From Anaerolineae bacterium (GTDB taxonomy: Bacteria; Chloroflexota; Anaerolineae; Epilineales; JAHCIE01), in contig JAHCIP010000015.1 in the NCBI GenBank assembly GCA_026129165.1, forward strand, positions 1-38,609: a DNA stretch of 38,609 nucleotides, read 5' to 3'. Positions 25,635 through 33,531 of this stretch are shown here, piece after piece. Under the pieces are notes generated by a model. It saw only the letters and a program-made list of their open reading frames with translations, did no database searches and had not been told where the DNA came from. A program made the translations under genes and the position numbers. Position 1 is the first letter of the stretch, and every line of letters begins with the position of its first letter.

Positions 25635-27590
25635 TCATCCTCCCACCAGCCGGTGGGCCAGACCGCCCACCAGGAACGCGAACGGGAAGACAAAGGCGAC
25701 AATCGCCAGCGTCACCCGCGCGCCATGTTCCTTGAGAATCATCATGACCGTCGCCACACACGGCACAAACAGCGTGATGACCATCAGGCTGACAAATACC
25801 TGGTGCGGCGTCAGCAGCCCCGACCGCGCCATCTCGAACAGGCCGACCGCTCCGTAGTCCCGCCGCAGAAAGCCGAGCAGGAAGACGCCGGCCGTCTCCG
25901 GCGGCAGCCCCAACCAGCCGACCACCAGCGGCGTGGCGAGCCGTTGAATCAGGCCCAGGACCCCGGTGCGGTCCAGGACGAACAAGACGACCGTCGCCAG
26001 GGCGAACAACGGGATAACCTCTTTCAGATACCATTCGACGCGGGCCAGGGTTTTGAGGAGGATGTTATCCCAGGCCGGCCAGCGCAGCGGCGGTAGCTCC
26101 ATCAGGAAGTTCGATGTCTCGCCAGGGATGACCCGCGCGGCGAGCCACCCGACCGCCAGCAGAACCGCCACCATCAACCCAATCCAGACCAGGACGGCCG
26201 GCAGGGTGAGCCAACTCACCATGGCCAGGATGACGCCCAGTTGGGCGGAGCAGGGGATGCTTAGCGCCAGCAGCAGTGTCGCTAGCAGCCGTTCCTTGCG
26301 CGTGCCCAGGATGCGCGTCGTCATCGTCGCCATGGTGACGCAGCCGAGGCCGAGTACCATGGGCAGGACGGCCTTGCCGTTGAGGCCGATGACCTTGAAG
26401 GAACGGTTGACCATGACGGTCAGGCGCGGCAGATAGCCCGAATCTTCGAGCAGGCCGAAGGCCAGGAAGAAGGTACTGACAATGGGCAGCACAATGCCAA
26501 AGCCGTAGCTCAGCCCCATCGTGACCAGGCCGAACTCGCCCACCAGGAAGTCCCGCGCCAGGGTTGGTAGTGAAATCCTGTCCAGCAGCGCGATGAACCC
26601 CGGAATGAGCCACCCCTGGAAGACGGTCCCCTCCAGGCCGTCCACCAGCGTCCCGGCGCCGAACTCCCCCACGAACTTGTAGACCAGGAACAGGATGGCG
26701 AGCAGGACGGGCCAGCCGAAGACCGGATGGACGGCCAGCCGCCCCAGGCCGTCGCGCCACGCCTGGCGTCGGCTGCCCTGGCGTGTGCAAACCTCGGCCA
26801 CCAGGGCCAGCGCCGCCTGCCAGCGCGCATGGGTGATGACCTGGGCCAGCGGCCGGTCGAACTGGCTCTGCGCTTGGTCACGCATCTCGCATAGCCGGTC
26901 GAGGGCCAGGGCGTCCAGCCCCAGGTCGCGGGCCAGCGTAGCGTCGCCCACGAGAAGCATTAGGGCGCGGCCCCGACGCCCCGGTGCCTCCAGCGGCAAT
27001 AGCCCCTCGACCCGTATCAGGGCGGCTTCAAGCGCGGCGGGGTACGTCACGCGATAGCGTGGCACGTGGGGCTGGGTGAGGCTCTCAATCAGGTGGCTCA
27101 CGCCGATGCCGCGCGGCGCAATAGTCGGAACGACCTCGACGCCCAGGCGTTCGGCCAGGGCGGAGTAGTCTATGCGCAGGCCCCGCTGCTCGGCTTCGTC
27201 TGTCATGTTGACGTCGAGCACCAGCGGCGCGTCCAGTTCAGCCAGTTGCAGCGTCAGGCACAGGGCGCGGGCCAGGTTCTTGGCGTCGGCCACCTGGACG
27301 ACCGCCTGGGGCCGCTCGGTGAGGAGCAGCCGCCGCGTGACACGTTCGTCTTCAGCCTGGGGCAACAGGCTATTGATGCCCGGCGCGTCGACAATCGTCG
27401 TAGCTTGACCGGCTAGCGTGGCCTGCCCCTGGGCGACTTCGACTGTAGTACCTGGATAGTTGGAGACAGTGACATAGCGCCCGGTTAGGCGTTTGAACAG
27501 GACGGACTTACCCACATTGGGCTGGCCCGCTAGGATAATCAGCGGGGTAGCAGTCCCCCCTAGAGTGGACGCCTCAGCGTGACACGACAT
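25635..27590 (-). CDS. feoB: Ferrous iron transport protein B
   Basis: A 651-residue inner-membrane Fe(II) transporter. The N-terminal G domain has G1 GQPNVGKS, the NYPGTTV switch, G3 DAPG and G4 NMTD. The membrane part has two Gate domains; the first includes GFGIVLPIVSTFFLAFGLLEDSGYLPR and VLGLGCVTMATMTTR, and the second ends in DYGAVGLFEMA and FVPCVATVMMI. The length is shorter than E. coli FeoB (773) but usual for many bacteria. Its stop overlaps the region of the feoA start, so the two are coupled. Upstream on the same strand are two small membrane protein genes. Confidence 0.95.
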   Translation of the reverse strand: MSCHAEASTLGGTATPLIILAGQPNVGKSVLFKRLTGRYVTVSNYPGTTVEVAQGQATLAGQATTIVDAPGINSLLPQAEDERVTRRLLLTERPQAVVQVADAKNLARALCLTLQLAELDAPLVLDVNMTDEAEQRGLRIDYSALAERLGVEVVPTIAPRGIGVSHLIESLTQPHVPRYRVTYPAALEAALIRVEGLLPLEAPGRRGRALMLLVGDATLARDLGLDALALDRLCEMRDQAQSQFDRPLAQVITHARWQAALALVAEVCTRQGSRRQAWRDGLGRLAVHPVFGWPVLLAILFLVYKFVGEFGAGTLVDGLEGTVFQGWLIPGFIALLDRISLPTLARDFLVGEFGLVTMGLSYGFGIVLPIVSTFFLAFGLLEDSGYLPRLTVMVNRSFKVIGLNGKAVLPMVLGLGCVTMATMTTRILGTRKERLLATLLLALSIPCSAQLGVILAMVSWLTLPAVLVWIGLMVAVLLAVGWLAARVIPGETSNFLMELPPLRWPAWDNILLKTLARVEWYLKEVIPLFALATVVLFVLDRTGVLGLIQRLATPLVVGWLGLPPETAGVFLLGFLRRDYGAVGLFEMARSGLLTPHQVFVSLMVITLFVPCVATVMMILKEHGARVTLAIVAFVFPFAFLVGGLAHRLVGG

Positions 27591-27715
27591 GGCCTCTCCT
27601 CGCCTGGGTCAACCACCCATGGCCGCCCATAGGCCCATGATACGGTATCCGGCGGCCGCTGGCGAGAAGAGTTGTCCCTCTTACGGAAAGAATCCTTAAC
27701 CTACGACTAGATCGT

Positions 27716-28156
27716 CTAGGGCTTTTCAGTAGGCAGGGTCGGGAGGGGGAGGACGCGGGGAAAGGCGTGGATCAGGAACGCCGCCGCCGCGACGACGTAG
27801 CAGAGACCCGTCAGCACGGGCAGCGGCCAGAGGGCGTCCAGGCCGACGAGGCTTGCTAGCGGGTCGTGGAGCGCGGCCAGCAGCACGCCCAGGTTGAGCG
27901 TCGCGTAGCACAGGGCGACCAGACGTTCGTTGCCGCGCGACCCACCGCCGAGACGCGGCAGAATCCAGAACGCAACGCCAAACGCCAGTTGCACCGTCCA
28001 GCCGATGAGCAGGATGTGGATATGCGACGAGCGCAGTGTCCAAAGCCAGGGCAGCAGCGGGAGGCCCTTGTTGGCGAGGACGAGGCCGCCGAGGGTCTGT
28101 CCGATGCCCAGCCAGATCAGCGCGGTGCGGACGAGCCAGAGGCTTAAACGAGGCAT
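27716..28156 (-). CDS. Four-helix membrane protein, heme-copper-oxidase subunit I-like fragment family
   Basis: A 146-residue protein with four predicted transmembrane helices and an HIHILLIGWTVQLAFGVAFWILPR segment. The His-containing helix and GW..Q...G pattern recall parts of cbb3/NorB-type subunit I, but the protein is far too short to be an oxidase. It is a clear paralogue of the protein at 28262-28708. It precedes feoB by 125 bp on the same strand. A role in heme or redox handling at the membrane is possible, not shown. Confidence 0.75.
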   Translation of the reverse strand: MPRLSLWLVRTALIWLGIGQTLGGLVLANKGLPLLPWLWTLRSSHIHILLIGWTVQLAFGVAFWILPRLGGGSRGNERLVALCYATLNLGVLLAALHDPLASLVGLDALWPLPVLTGLCYVVAAAAFLIHAFPRVLPLPTLPTEKP

Positions 28157-28198
28157 ACCATCTTTCCCGCCTCTTTACGTTTGAAGATTGCTTCGATC

Positions 28199-28254
28199 AT
28201 TGGTTTTTGGTCTTCAGTCTTTGGTCCCTGGTTCTTGGTTCACGGTCGTCTGGC
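28199..28254. repeat. Heptad tract (TTTGGTC-like) between paralogous membrane genes
   Basis: The trinucleotide GGT recurs at 28202, 28209, 28223, 28230, 28237 and 28244, with AGT at 28216, so six successive steps are exactly 7 bp. It fills most of the gap between the two four-helix genes. Confidence 0.72.
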
Positions 28255-28261
28255 CTCCATC

Positions 28262-28708
28262 CTAGCCAGATGGTTTGCCTCTGAACGTGGGACGGACTTT
28301 AACGCGCGGCCAGATGGCGGCGATGAAGGCCCAGATGGCGACGACCTGCAAGAGCGCCGAGACGGCCAGCGCCCAGCCCCACCCGGCCGCTCCGGTCCAC
28401 GCTAGAAGGGGTTCAGCGACGACGCGCAGCAGCAGTCCAATGTTCAGCCCGCCATAGGTGATCCAGCCGAGGCGCTGGTCACCGTGGGGTTGCTCGCGCG
28501 AGAACGAGGGGAACATCCACAGCGCCACACCGCAGATGAGTTGCGTGGCCCAGCCCACCATCAGCAGGTGGTAGAACACGGGCTGGAGCGCGCCGATGCG
28601 TGGGTTCAGGTCGAGACCCTGGTTGACCAGGACCAGCGCGCCCACCAGGAAGGCGAGCAGCAGATAGATGAGCGCGGTACGGATGAAGATACGAGCCTGC
28701 GGATACAC
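28262..28708 (-). CDS. Four-helix membrane protein, paralogue of the downstream gene
   Basis: A 148-residue four-helix membrane protein. FYHLLMVGWATQLICGVALWMFPSF aligns with the His/GW/Q/G segment of its paralogue, and GGLNIGLLLRVVAEPLLAW aligns with the third helix region. The pair probably arose by tandem duplication and may form a heterodimer. The two genes are separated by a heptad tract. The likeness to heme-copper oxidase subunit I pieces is weak, so no function is assigned. Confidence 0.75.
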   Translation of the reverse strand: MYPQARIFIRTALIYLLLAFLVGALVLVNQGLDLNPRIGALQPVFYHLLMVGWATQLICGVALWMFPSFSREQPHGDQRLGWITYGGLNIGLLLRVVAEPLLAWTGAAGWGWALAVSALLQVVAIWAFIAAIWPRVKVRPTFRGKPSG

Positions 28709-28742
28709 ATCCAGGGTACCTCAATAGTCATCAAGCTGGTAG

Positions 28743-28761
28743 GGGCAGGGTTTCCCTGCCC
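28743..28761. repeat. Small hairpin in intergenic gap
   Basis: GGGCAGGG and CCCTGCCC arms flank TTT in the 86-bp gap between the membrane gene and the unknown gene. It lacks a T-tract on either strand and may be a REP-like element. Confidence 0.5.
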
Positions 28762-28794
28762 GTGGCGCGCCGTGGCGCGGCCAGCGTGCCTCTT

Positions 28795-29181
28795 CTAGCG
28801 GTGGTTGTAGAGTTCGATGCGCCAGCGCCACTCGCTTTCGTCCTCGGCGTTCCACCACTCCACTAGGATACCCACTTCGCCGCCGGGCAGCAGGACCGGG
28901 CAGCCGTAGTCGGCCTGGGTCGGCCAGAGGTCTTCGCGGTGAATCTCCCTTCCTCGCCGCGTCAGCCGTAGCATCGGGCGGTCCGCCGTCCGCCGCAAAC
29001 TCTTGCCCTCGGCCAGCAGGTCGCCCTGGTCGCTCCGCACCTGGACATCGAGGACGGCGGGCGCGGCGTGGACGAGCAAGACCTCTGTCGCCTGGAGACG
29101 TCCTCGCGCAAAGGCCAGCCCCGTCGCCGCGGCCTCGGGAAACCACAAGTCCCACACTTCCATCGCCTTGTCTTCGGCCAT
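28795..29181 (-). CDS. Hypothetical protein, beta-rich
   Basis: A 128-residue soluble protein I do not recognise. It looks beta-rich, with WDLWFPEAAATGLAFARG near the N-terminus, DYGCPVLLPGGEVGILVEWW in the middle and a Trp-rich end (SEWRWRIELYNHR). ATG 29181 is preferred over an upstream start at 29202 because GGGAGGG lies a few bases before it. It is the first minus-strand gene before the four-helix pair and feoBA, so it may belong to the same transcript. Confidence 0.7.
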   Translation of the reverse strand: MAEDKAMEVWDLWFPEAAATGLAFARGRLQATEVLLVHAAPAVLDVQVRSDQGDLLAEGKSLRRTADRPMLRLTRRGREIHREDLWPTQADYGCPVLLPGGEVGILVEWWNAEDESEWRWRIELYNHR

Positions 29182-29193
29182 AAGCCCTCCCGG

Positions 29194-29287
29194 CGCTGTC
29201 AACGGATTCGGGGAACGGATTTAACGGATGAAGCCCGTTTGTGGTGACATAATCCCTTCAATCCGCTCCTCAAATCCGTTGACAGCG
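29194..29287. repeat. Imperfect long inverted repeat with ACGGATT units
   Basis: The arms at 29194-29233 and 29256-29287 begin and end with a perfectly complementary 15-bp stretch (CGCTGTCAACGGATT on the left). The left arm has one extra ACGGAT-containing unit of about 8 bp. With a spacer of about 22 bp it could fold into a long hairpin or be a MITE-like remnant. Confidence 0.65.
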
Positions 29288-29312
29288 TGATTGCGGTTCC
29301 GACACTTGGACT

Positions 29313-29338
29313 TTGACATCACCCTAGTCCTGTACTAG
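29313..29338 (+). promoter_or_regulatory. TTGACA followed by a CTAG palindrome
   Basis: TTGACA (29313-29318) is followed by CTAGT and ACTAG half-sites around 5 nt (29324-29338). The layout suggests an operator inside a promoter spacer, but there is no good -10. It lies upstream of the Uma2-like remnant, on the other side of the inverted repeat from the minus-strand gene. Confidence 0.3.
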
Positions 29339-29411
29339 ACGGCTTGACTGAGGATGGCTACCGCCTGTAAGCTTTACCTGAACCATCGGCAAGACGAGCA
29401 AGGAGCGCAGG

Positions 29412-29504
29412 ATGATTGAGACGAAACTGGTCACGGCAGACGAGTTGTTACACATGCCCGGCCAGCATGGTTGGCCGAATTCTTTGCCCAGCCGAAGCGT
29501 CTAG
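29412..29504 (+). pseudogene. Uma2-family endonuclease N-terminal remnant
   Basis: A 30-codon reading frame starts with MIETKLVTADELLHMP, which matches the conserved N-terminus of Uma2 (DUF820) PD-(D/E)XK-like proteins, normally about 190 residues. AGGAGC precedes the ATG. After about 16 residues the match is lost and a TAG follows, 8 bp before the convergent purB stop. The rest of the gene has been deleted. The other parts of 29182-29511 hold the inverted repeat and the operator-like site. Confidence 0.6.
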
Positions 29505-29511
29505 GAAGGGC

Positions 29512-30930
29512 TTAACCGTCAAAGGTTACTATCGCTTCCCGCACGGTCTGCGCCAACGCCCGCGCCCGCTGCGGCGCATCCCCTACATACTGGCTCGCGT
29601 CCAGGAGTTCCCGCACCTGTTCCCCTCGCACAAACTGAGTCATCGCCGTGTCGCTCGCCAGCCGGTCGGCCAGCGGGTTCGGCTCCCCCGCTTGAAGCGC
29701 GGCCCAGGCAGCTAAACTGTGCTCGCGGATGACCTCATGCGCCTGCTGGCGGTCACCGCCCGCCCGCACCACGGCCATCAGCACCCGTTCGGTGGCCGCG
29801 AAGACCCCGTAGACGGCCAACTGGCGGGCGATGGCGCGCTGGTCCAGCCGCAGCCCGCGCACGACGCGCCGCATCGTGCGCAGGATTTCGTCGGCGGCCA
29901 GGAAGGCGTCGGGCAGGACCAGGCGGCGATTGGCGCTGTCGTCCAGCGTCCGTTCCAGCAGGCTGGTCGCGGCGTCGTGCCACAGGACCGTCGGCAGCGC
30001 GGCCAGGTAGCGGGCCAGGCTGTCTACCTTCTCGCTGTTAATCGGGTTGCGCTTGAAGGGCATGGCCGACGAGCCGACCTGGAGGCGGCCAAACGGCTCG
30101 GCCATCTCGCCAAACACGGGCGACTGCAACAGGCGCACGTCGAAGGCGAACTTGTGCAGCGTCTGCGCGATGCTTGCCAGCCCGTTAAGGATGTGCCAGT
30201 CCTGCTTGCGCGGGTAGACCTGCGTCGTGACAGGATAGGCGGCCAGCCCTAACTCCGCCAGGGCCAGCGCCTCCATCCTCTCCGCCGTCATCCCCGTCCC
30301 CTGTAACACCTCACAATAAGAGGCTGATGTGCCCACCGCGCCCTTGAAGCCCTTGCCCTTGAGGTTCCGGTGCAATTCCTGGAGCGTTGTGTGGTCCGTC
30401 AACAAGTCCTGCGCCGTCTGCGCCAGGCGGTAGCCCACCGTCGTCGGCTCGGCGGGCTGGAGATGTGTGTAGGCCATGCAGGTCCAGTCGGCATGGCGTT
30501 CGACCAGGTCCGCTAACTCCCCCAGCAGGCCCTTGACCTGAGCCAGAATCAAGTCGAGCGCCGCCCGCAGCCGCAGCGCGTCGGCGTTGTCCTCGATGTC
30601 CTGGCTTGTCGCGCCCAGGTGGATGATGGGGCCGCCCAGTGTGGCCTGCTCGGCGAAGGCGCGTACTTCAGACATGAGGTCGTGGTGAATCTCGGCCTCG
30701 ATGGCGTGGGCGCGGGCGATGTCCACAGCGTCGGCGTGGGCTTCAAGGTCCGCCACCTGCGCCGCCGTAACCAGTCCGGCTTGGGCCTGCGCCCGCGCCA
30801 GGGCGACCCACAGCCGCCGCCACAGCCGCCGCTTCTCGACCTCCGACCAGGTCCGACGCATCTCGTCACTGCCATAGCGCCAGGTCATGGGGCTAAGGTA
30901 AGTGTCGTGGGTGAATTCAGGGGTACTCAT
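29512..30930 (-). CDS. purB: Adenylosuccinate lyase
   Basis: A 472-residue member of the fumarase/aspartase superfamily. It catalyses two steps of purine synthesis: SAICAR to AICAR and adenylosuccinate to AMP, each with release of fumarate. Signatures include HLGATSQDIEDNADALRLR, MAYTHLQPAEPTTVGYRLA and the fumarate-lyase signature GSSAMPFKRNPINSE. Length is normal for the family. It begins 6 bp after purA, so the two AMP-forming steps are co-transcribed. The start has only a weak ribosome site, consistent with coupling to purA translation. Confidence 0.95.
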   Translation of the reverse strand: MSTPEFTHDTYLSPMTWRYGSDEMRRTWSEVEKRRLWRRLWVALARAQAQAGLVTAAQVADLEAHADAVDIARAHAIEAEIHHDLMSEVRAFAEQATLGGPIIHLGATSQDIEDNADALRLRAALDLILAQVKGLLGELADLVERHADWTCMAYTHLQPAEPTTVGYRLAQTAQDLLTDHTTLQELHRNLKGKGFKGAVGTSASYCEVLQGTGMTAERMEALALAELGLAAYPVTTQVYPRKQDWHILNGLASIAQTLHKFAFDVRLLQSPVFGEMAEPFGRLQVGSSAMPFKRNPINSEKVDSLARYLAALPTVLWHDAATSLLERTLDDSANRRLVLPDAFLAADEILRTMRRVVRGLRLDQRAIARQLAVYGVFAATERVLMAVVRAGGDRQQAHEVIREHSLAAWAALQAGEPNPLADRLASDTAMTQFVRGEQVRELLDASQYVGDAPQRARALAQTVREAIVTFDG

Positions 30931-30936
30931 GAATCT

Positions 30937-32202
30937 TTAGAGCACAATCAGCGCGTCGCGGTGAGGGCCAACGGACACAAAGCGCACTGGCGTCTGCGCC
31001 AGTTCAGCCAGGCGCTCGACATAATGACGGGCGTTGAGGGGCAGGTCGGTCCAGCGGCGCGCCTGGACGGTCGGCTCGCGCCAGCCGGGCACCGTCTCGT
31101 AGACCGGCACGGCCCGCTCCATCGCCGGCGTGTCGGGCAGCAGGGTCACGCGCTGCCCGTCGAGGTCGTAGGCCACGCAGACCTTCAACTCGTCCCAGCC
31201 GTCCAGCACGTCCAGCTTGGTAATCGCCAGGTGGGAGAAGCCGTTGAGCCAGGCCGAGTGGCCGACGGCGACCGCGTCGTACCAGCCGCAGCGGCGCGGC
31301 CGGCCGGTGGAGGCGCCAAACTCCTGGCCTACGTCGCGCAGCCGAGCCCCCGCCGCGTCGTGCAGTTCGGTGGGCATTGGCCCAGCCCCCACCGCCGTGC
31401 TATAGGCTTTCACGACGCCAACGACCTCGTCCAGGTGGCGGGGCGCCAGTCCAGCGCCCTGGCACAGACCCGCCGCTGTCGGGTTAGAGGAGGTGACATA
31501 AGGATACGTCCCCCAGTCCAGGTCGCGTAGGGCGGCCAACTGCCCTTCCAGCACAAGGGTGTGACCACGCTGGACGGCGTTCTGGACAAAGGGCAGGCTG
31601 TCCACGATGTAGGGGCGTAGGGCGTCGGCCCACGCGGCGGCCTGGGCGAGCAGGGTGGGCAGTTCGAGGGGCGGGCGGCCGTAGTCGCGCAGGCGGTCGT
31701 TGCGGCTGTCGAGCGTCAACCGCAGCCGGCGTTCCAGGTAGGCCGGGTTCAGCAGGTCGCCCACCCGCACGCCGTGGCGAGCGGCCTTGTCCGCGTAGGC
31801 GGGGCCAATGCCGCGCTTAGTCGTGCCGATGGACGCCGCGCCCCGCCGTTCGTCCTCAAGGCCGTCTAGCTCGCGGTGGTAGGGCAGGAGGACATGCGCC
31901 CGCTGCTCGAGGCGAAAGTTGTCCAGGCTCAGGCCCGCCGCGCGGAGTTCCGCCATCTCCTCCAGGAGGGCGGCCGGGTTGACCACCGTGCCCGCGCCGA
32001 GGATGCACAGGCAATTGGGGTGGAAGATACCTGAGGGGATGAGGTGCAGCTTAAACGTGCCCAGGTCGTTGACGACAGTGTGGCCGGCGTTATCGCCGCC
32101 CTGGCAGCGGATTACCACGTGGGCGTCGCTGGCGAGATAGTCAATGATGCGTCCCTTGCCTTCATCGCCCCACTGAGCGCCGACGACGGCTGTGACAGAC
32201 AT
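30937..32202 (-). CDS. purA: Adenylosuccinate synthetase
   Basis: A 421-residue cytoplasmic enzyme that converts IMP, aspartate and GTP to adenylosuccinate. The N-terminal GAQWGDEGKGRIID is the purA P-loop signature. GDNAGHTV contains the catalytic His, GTTKRGIGPAYADKAARHGVR matches the IMP-binding region, and STGRPRRCGWYDAVAV is the C-terminal substrate loop. AAGGAG lies seven bases before the ATG. It sits between the isopentenyl phosphate kinase gene (10 bp) and purB (6 bp), the next enzyme of the pathway. Confidence 0.96.
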   Translation of the reverse strand: MSVTAVVGAQWGDEGKGRIIDYLASDAHVVIRCQGGDNAGHTVVNDLGTFKLHLIPSGIFHPNCLCILGAGTVVNPAALLEEMAELRAAGLSLDNFRLEQRAHVLLPYHRELDGLEDERRGAASIGTTKRGIGPAYADKAARHGVRVGDLLNPAYLERRLRLTLDSRNDRLRDYGRPPLELPTLLAQAAAWADALRPYIVDSLPFVQNAVQRGHTLVLEGQLAALRDLDWGTYPYVTSSNPTAAGLCQGAGLAPRHLDEVVGVVKAYSTAVGAGPMPTELHDAAGARLRDVGQEFGASTGRPRRCGWYDAVAVGHSAWLNGFSHLAITKLDVLDGWDELKVCVAYDLDGQRVTLLPDTPAMERAVPVYETVPGWREPTVQARRWTDLPLNARHYVERLAELAQTPVRFVSVGPHRDALIVL

Positions 32203-32212
32203 ACAGTTCTCC

Positions 32213-33016
32213 TTAGCCTGACTGAGTCAGGAGGGTTCCACGGGTCGAGTGGCCGAGCAGCGCCGCCTCAATCGCGCCAGGCCGCAGGCCAGAGACAAGA
32301 TGCACCGTCAGATGGGGATAGGTCTCGACGAGGTCGAGCATGGCGCGGACCTTGGCGGCCATGCCGCCCGTTACATCCACTCCGGCTGCGCCCTCAAGTC
32401 CGGCGGCGATCTCAGTCCAGGCGGCTGGCGTCAGGTGAGGCAGGGGCCGGGCGTCAGGGTAGACCAGGGGGTCCTGGGTGAAGACGCCGTCCACCTGCCC
32501 GGCCAGGACGATGCGGGTTGGCTGGAGATGGGCGGCCAGGTAGTGGAAAATAGTTTCGGTCGAAATGATGCAGTAGCCGCGCCGTCGGTCAACGGCCACA
32601 TCGCCAAACACGACGGGCACGGCCCCCGCCTCCAGCAGGGCCGCCAGCGGCTCCAGCGCCAGTTGGACAATCCGCCCGTCTTCCGTGATAGCCGAGGCCG
32701 ACGGTTGCAGGCTGACAGCCGGAATACCAGCTGCCAGCAGCGCGTCGCTCATATGGCGATTGAGCCGGCCGGCCGCCGCGCCGACCTCCGCATACGCCCG
32801 CCAGTTGACCGCCCCATCGAGCATCCGCCAGCGTTTAGCGGCGACGTGACCGAACGAGCCGCTACCATGGCCGACGACAAGGCGCAGACCGGGGTCGGCG
32901 TCGAGGGCGGCGCGGATGTCTTGGGCCGCCTGGGCCAGCGTCTCGGGCCGTAAGGCGGCATCGCCCTTCTTATCGGTAATCAGCGAGCCGCCGAGCTTAA
33001 GAAAGACAGTACTCAT
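32213..33016 (-). CDS. Isopentenyl phosphate kinase
   Basis: A 267-residue amino acid kinase-fold enzyme that phosphorylates isopentenyl phosphate to IPP. LKLGGSLITDK carries the ATP-binding lysine, and VVGHGSGSFGHVAAKRW contains the glycine loop and the His typical of IPK rather than glutamate-5-kinase. DVTGGMAAKVRAMLDLV is the C-terminal nucleotide loop. In Roseiflexus castenholzii IPK functions with phosphomevalonate decarboxylase in an alternative mevalonate route. The gene lacks a ribosome site: its ATG overlaps the stop of the decayed PIN frame (ATGA), so translation was probably coupled to it. Confidence 0.85.
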   Translation of the reverse strand: MSTVFLKLGGSLITDKKGDAALRPETLAQAAQDIRAALDADPGLRLVVGHGSGSFGHVAAKRWRMLDGAVNWRAYAEVGAAAGRLNRHMSDALLAAGIPAVSLQPSASAITEDGRIVQLALEPLAALLEAGAVPVVFGDVAVDRRRGYCIISTETIFHYLAAHLQPTRIVLAGQVDGVFTQDPLVYPDARPLPHLTPAAWTEIAAGLEGAAGVDVTGGMAAKVRAMLDLVETYPHLTVHLVSGLRPGAIEAALLGHSTRGTLLTQSG

Positions 33017-33277
33017 GGTCCAGTTTGTTTTAGTCTCAGTAGAAGTTCAGTTGGCGTTAGAACGAGTACGGCTGAAGTCTGGAATCCTGTGGGGTCACGG
33101 GTGACGATAGCGTCGAGGCCAGCTTGAATAGAAGATATTGGTTAGAGTCGTAGCGACTAGATATGCATCTATCTGTCCGACATCATTCGCCTGCCAGATA
33201 GCGGCCACTTCAGTAACCCACGGCTGGCGGTTCAGCAGAACATCCAGGACGACATTCGTGTCGAGCAGGACGCGCAT
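33013..33277 (-). pseudogene. VapC-like PIN-domain toxin, internally deleted and frameshifted
   Basis: The N-terminal frame reads MRVLLDTNVVLDVLLNRQPW ... LTNIFYSS with the first PIN aspartate, then stops at 33095. A +1 frame from about 33126 reads QAGLDAIVTRDP and continues to TELLLRLKQTGP, the normal PIN C-terminus, ending at TGA 33013-33015. Together about 88 residues remain of the usual ~135, and the central region with the catalytic acidic residues is missing. The first frame overlaps the antitoxin stop by one base. The final stop overlaps the kinase ATG. Confidence 0.85.
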
Positions 33278-33516
33278 CAGCTATATTTCTCCATCCGCCC
33301 CTCGTCAATCCACTGCTGAACCTGTTCGTCTGAAGGAGGCGAGGCAGTTTCCAGCAGTCCCAAGGTACGCTTGAGGATGTTAGGTCGAGGGCGTGACACT
33401 GTGGACTGCGGCCCTAGTGTCTTCAGGATATCCTGAACAAGAGTAAGACGCCGGTCGGGCGGCCACGCCTCCACTGTTTTCAATACCTCATCGTAGTCAG
33501 CGCGAAAGACAGCCAT
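33277..33516 (-). CDS. Putative antitoxin of a VapBC-like pair
   Basis: A 79-residue protein (MAVFRADYDEVLKTVEAWPPD ... QQWIDEGRMEKY). The N-terminal half is helical and the C-terminal half has the WxDExRMEKY-type tail seen in antitoxins paired with PIN toxins. GGAGGGAG precedes the ATG. The stop overlaps the PIN start (TGATG). It appears intact although its toxin is broken, so it may be free of selection as a neutraliser or retained for translation of the downstream kinase. Confidence 0.75.
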   Translation of the reverse strand: MAVFRADYDEVLKTVEAWPPDRRLTLVQDILKTLGPQSTVSRPRPNILKRTLGLLETASPPSDEQVQQWIDEGRMEKYS

Positions 33517-33531
33517 ACAACTCCCTCCGTA

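Noticed and set aside
25633-26034. Upstream extension of the feoA frame
   Set aside because: The extension lies inside feoB in another frame; ATG 25632 has a well-placed ribosome site and starts the recognisable protein.
27707-27719. CTAG-CTAG pair at the stop of the small membrane gene, as an operator for feoB
   Set aside because: The arms are not a true palindrome and one half overlaps the stop codon; similarity to the site at 29324 is only the CTAG tetramer.
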